From the NCBI GenBank assembly GCA_029861655.1, contig JAOTZA010000236.1, positions 1 through 5,120 on the forward strand: a stretch of DNA of 5,120 bases, read 5' to 3'. Both the position numbers and the translations under genes were made by a program. Shown here in pieces: positions 3,484 to 5,120 of this stretch. The notes beneath the pieces were generated by a model. It was not told the origin of the DNA. It did not search any database and saw only the letters and a program-made list of their open reading frames with translations. How positions within the stretch are numbered: position 1 is the stretch's first letter; every line of letters starts with the position of its first letter. Source of the DNA: Acidobacteriota bacterium. Its GTDB lineage: Bacteria > Acidobacteriota > Thermoanaerobaculia > Multivoradales > JAHEKO01.

Positions 3484-4875
3484 TCAGGCCACTCTGGCGA
3501 TCGGTTCGGCGAGAAGGCTATGAGCGTATGCCTGGCGCACGACGACTGAGGTCAGCCGGCCGGCTTTGAGGGGGACGGTGCTTGAACCCAGACCCGACAC
3601 CAGACTTGGATCCGGCTCGAAGTGGACGACTCGATGGCAGGACGTTCGCCCCGTCAGCATCCCAGGTCTCTTCCCGAGGCCGGTCACGACGACTTCGACA
3701 TGCTCCCCCACCAGGGCCTCGTTCAACCGACGCTGGATCGGTTCCTGAAGCGCAAAGAGGCGCTGCAACCGTTCGGCCGCCTCTTCCGGTTCCACGTCTC
3801 CACCGAGCCGTGGTGCGGCCGTTCCCGGACGCGGTGAGTAGGTAAAGGCAAAGACCTGCGCAAACTCCAGCTCTTCGAGCAGCTGAAGTGTCAGAGCAAA
3901 ATCCTCCTCCGTCTCGCCTGGGAAACCGACGATGATGTCGGTCGAAAGGGCGACTCCTGGTCTGGTGGCCTTGAGTCGCCGGGCGAGCTCCCGGTAAGCG
4001 TCTGCCGAGTACCCTCTCCCCATCCTCTGAAGCACCGGATCGGAGCCGGACTGGACCGGCAGATGGAGCGCCGGGCAGATGTTGGGGTGGCGACCGAACT
4101 GCTCGACCATCCGATCGGTGAAATCTCGCGGATAGGAGGTGACGAATCGGAGCCGCGCGACACCGGGAGTTCTTGCGACCGCGTTCAGAAGATCCGCGAA
4201 ATCTTCTTCGCCACCCGGTTGGCGCCAGTGGTTGACGGTCTGGCCCAAGAGCTCGATCTCCGAGAATCCGAAGTCCACAAGATGGCGAACCTCATCGAGA
4301 ATCTCCGCCATCCCACGACTTCTCTCCGGCCCGCGGGTCTGCGGCACGATACAAAACGTGCAGTTCTTGTCGCAGCCCTCGACGATCGTGACCATTCCTT
4401 TGAAGGAGCTTTCACGCGAGATGGAATCGAATGCATAGTCGCGCTCGGCCGGAAACCCCGTCAGAACCGGACGCTCTCCCTTCCTGCGTCGCTCCAGCGC
4501 TTCGCGTATCTCTGCCACCCTGCCCGGGCCGAGGACAAAGTCGAGGTCCGGTACCCGCGACAAGGCGCGCTCTCCGGCTTCCTGGGCCACACAGCCGCAA
4601 AGCCCGATCACGAGCCCCGGACGATCACTTTTGAGCCGACGGTACCGACCGAGCCGCGAGTAGACCTTCTGCTCGGCCTTCTCTCGCACACTGCAAGAGT
4701 TGAGCAGGATCACGTCGGCTTCCGCGGGTTCGCGGGTGGGTAGCAGCCCCTCCTCCATCAGCGCCCCGGTCAGACGCTGGCTGTCCCGCTCGTTCATCTG
4801 ACAGCCCCAGGTTTCTACAAAGAACCTGCGCGCCGCTGTCCTCTCCGGCTCCCGCGTATTCGCTGCCGTGCTCAC
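3484..4875 (-). CDS. miaB: MiaB, tRNA-2-methylthio-N6-isopentenyladenosine synthase
   Basis: MiaB is a radical-SAM methylthiotransferase that adds a methylthio group at C2 of i6A37 in tRNAs reading UNN codons, improving decoding fidelity in the cytoplasm. The 463 residues match the usual family length. The N-terminal UPF0004 domain shows the second-cluster cysteines C25 (ETWGCQMN), C61 (NSCSVRE) and C95 (GCVAQ). The radical-SAM CxxxCxxC lies at C168, C172 and C175 (EGCDKNCTFC). LLGQTVNHW, SYPRDF, HLPVQSGSDPVLQRMGRGY, STDIIVGFPGETEEDF and FAFTYSPRPGTAA are all family blocks, the NH after QTVN pointing to MiaB rather than RimO or MtaB. The C-terminal TRAM domain (about 393-458) has GRTSCHRVVHF where GRTxxNRVVNF is usual. 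The start is GTG at 4873-4875 with GGAGAGGA just upstream; it overlaps the previous stop as GTGA. Confidence 0.97.
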   Translation of the reverse strand: MSTAANTREPERTAARRFFVETWGCQMNERDSQRLTGALMEEGLLPTREPAEADVILLNSCSVREKAEQKVYSRLGRYRRLKSDRPGLVIGLCGCVAQEAGERALSRVPDLDFVLGPGRVAEIREALERRRKGERPVLTGFPAERDYAFDSISRESSFKGMVTIVEGCDKNCTFCIVPQTRGPERSRGMAEILDEVRHLVDFGFSEIELLGQTVNHWRQPGGEEDFADLLNAVARTPGVARLRFVTSYPRDFTDRMVEQFGRHPNICPALHLPVQSGSDPVLQRMGRGYSADAYRELARRLKATRPGVALSTDIIVGFPGETEEDFALTLQLLEELEFAQVFAFTYSPRPGTAAPRLGGDVEPEEAAERLQRLFALQEPIQRRLNEALVGEHVEVVVTGLGKRPGMLTGRTSCHRVVHFEPDPSLVSGLGSSTVPLKAGRLTSVVVRQAYAHSLLAEPIARVA

Positions 4876-5120
4876 CGGTCCTCTCCGTCGTCCTCGGGCC
4901 GGTAGATCTCGGGCTCACCCACTTCGTGTTCCTCGACACCGGTGGCACGTTCGCGGTCTCGATCCGGCTCGAGGTCGATCCCCTCTCTCAACCACCCCGG
5001 CAGGGCTCCGGCACGCCGCCCCTCCTCGATGAGCTCGTCGAGCTGAGTGCTCGCCTCCGCCACAAGTTCGCGAGCCCCCTCCAGGCGATCGAGAGCTCGA
5101 TCCCACGCCGGCTTGATTTG
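4872..5120 (-). CDS. Unrecognised protein, C-terminal 82 residues only
   Basis: The frame is open to the right window edge (5118-5120 is an in-frame CAA codon), so the true start lies outside; the internal GTG at 5063 need not be a start. The visible part begins QIKPAWDRALDRLEGARELV and looks like an amphipathic, possibly coiled-coil helix of about 40 residues. A PGWLREGIDL segment follows, then a charged, probably disordered acidic tail ending EIYRPEDDGEDR. No cysteine or membrane segment is visible. I do not recognise the family. Its TGA overlaps the miaB GTG by 4 bp, so the two genes are almost certainly co-transcribed and translationally coupled, but this says little about function. Confidence 0.75.
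   Translation of the reverse strand, partial: QIKPAWDRALDRLEGARELVAEASTQLDELIEEGRRAGALPGWLREGIDLEPDRDRERATGVEEHEVGEPEIYRPEDDGEDR
4879..4886 (-). promoter_or_regulatory. Ribosome binding site deciding the miaB GTG start
   Basis: GGAGAGGA on the minus strand ends 3 nt before the GTG, with its GGAG part 7 nt away. It lies within the last codons of the upstream gene. Together with the GTGA overlap it supports GTG 4875 over later in-frame starts. Confidence 0.6.

Noticed and set aside
4063..4743. Plus-strand open frame of 226 codons opposite miaB
   Set aside because: It lies entirely within the reverse complement of miaB, whose motifs are unambiguous; GC-rich DNA commonly leaves such shadow frames open.

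Overview
The window is 5.1 kb of GC-rich bacterial chromosome carrying mostly housekeeping-type genes. ParB has an unusual N-terminus and a C-terminal FTFKDPEKTFSLSVKF block that I associate from memory with Acidobacteriota ParB proteins. The MiaB and bifunctional-nuclease (DUF151) pair also fits Acidobacteriota or a deltaproteobacterial-type lineage. The taxonomic call is an inference and no search was run.

Layout, left to right. Positions 1-166 are a non-coding leader with a tandem 10-mer and inverted repeats. Positions 167-730 (+) encode a 187-residue Rossmann-like protein resembling the SLOG superfamily. It converges, with a 21-bp gap, on a minus-strand parA-parB operon (parA 1617-2375, parB 752-1624, 8-bp overlap). 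Upstream of parA lie a good sigma70-type promoter and two abutting inverted repeats. A spacer of about 430 bp (2445-2876) follows; it has no credible gene but holds a series of hairpins and ends in a long stem-loop just past the DUF151 stop codon. Then come, all on the minus strand, the DUF151 nuclease gene (2877-3416), miaB (3484-4875), and the 3' end of an unrecognised gene (4872-5120) that overlaps the miaB start by 4 bp.

How the genes work together. The unknown gene and miaB look translationally coupled. The nuclease gene lies 67 bp downstream and may be read through from miaB or transcribed from its own promoter in the gap. parA and parB form the chromosome or replicon segregation module. 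Both parA and the nuclease gene show TTGACC-N17-(T/C)ACA(C/A)T promoters so close to the ATG that their mRNAs should be leaderless or nearly so. The longer TTG-started reading frames for these two genes are therefore rejected.

No clearly new multi-gene system is visible. The points most worth following up are the repeat-rich parA upstream region, the 15-bp direct repeat flanking parAB plus the SLOG-like gene, the paired leaderless promoters, and the uncharacterised SLOG-like gene next to parB.
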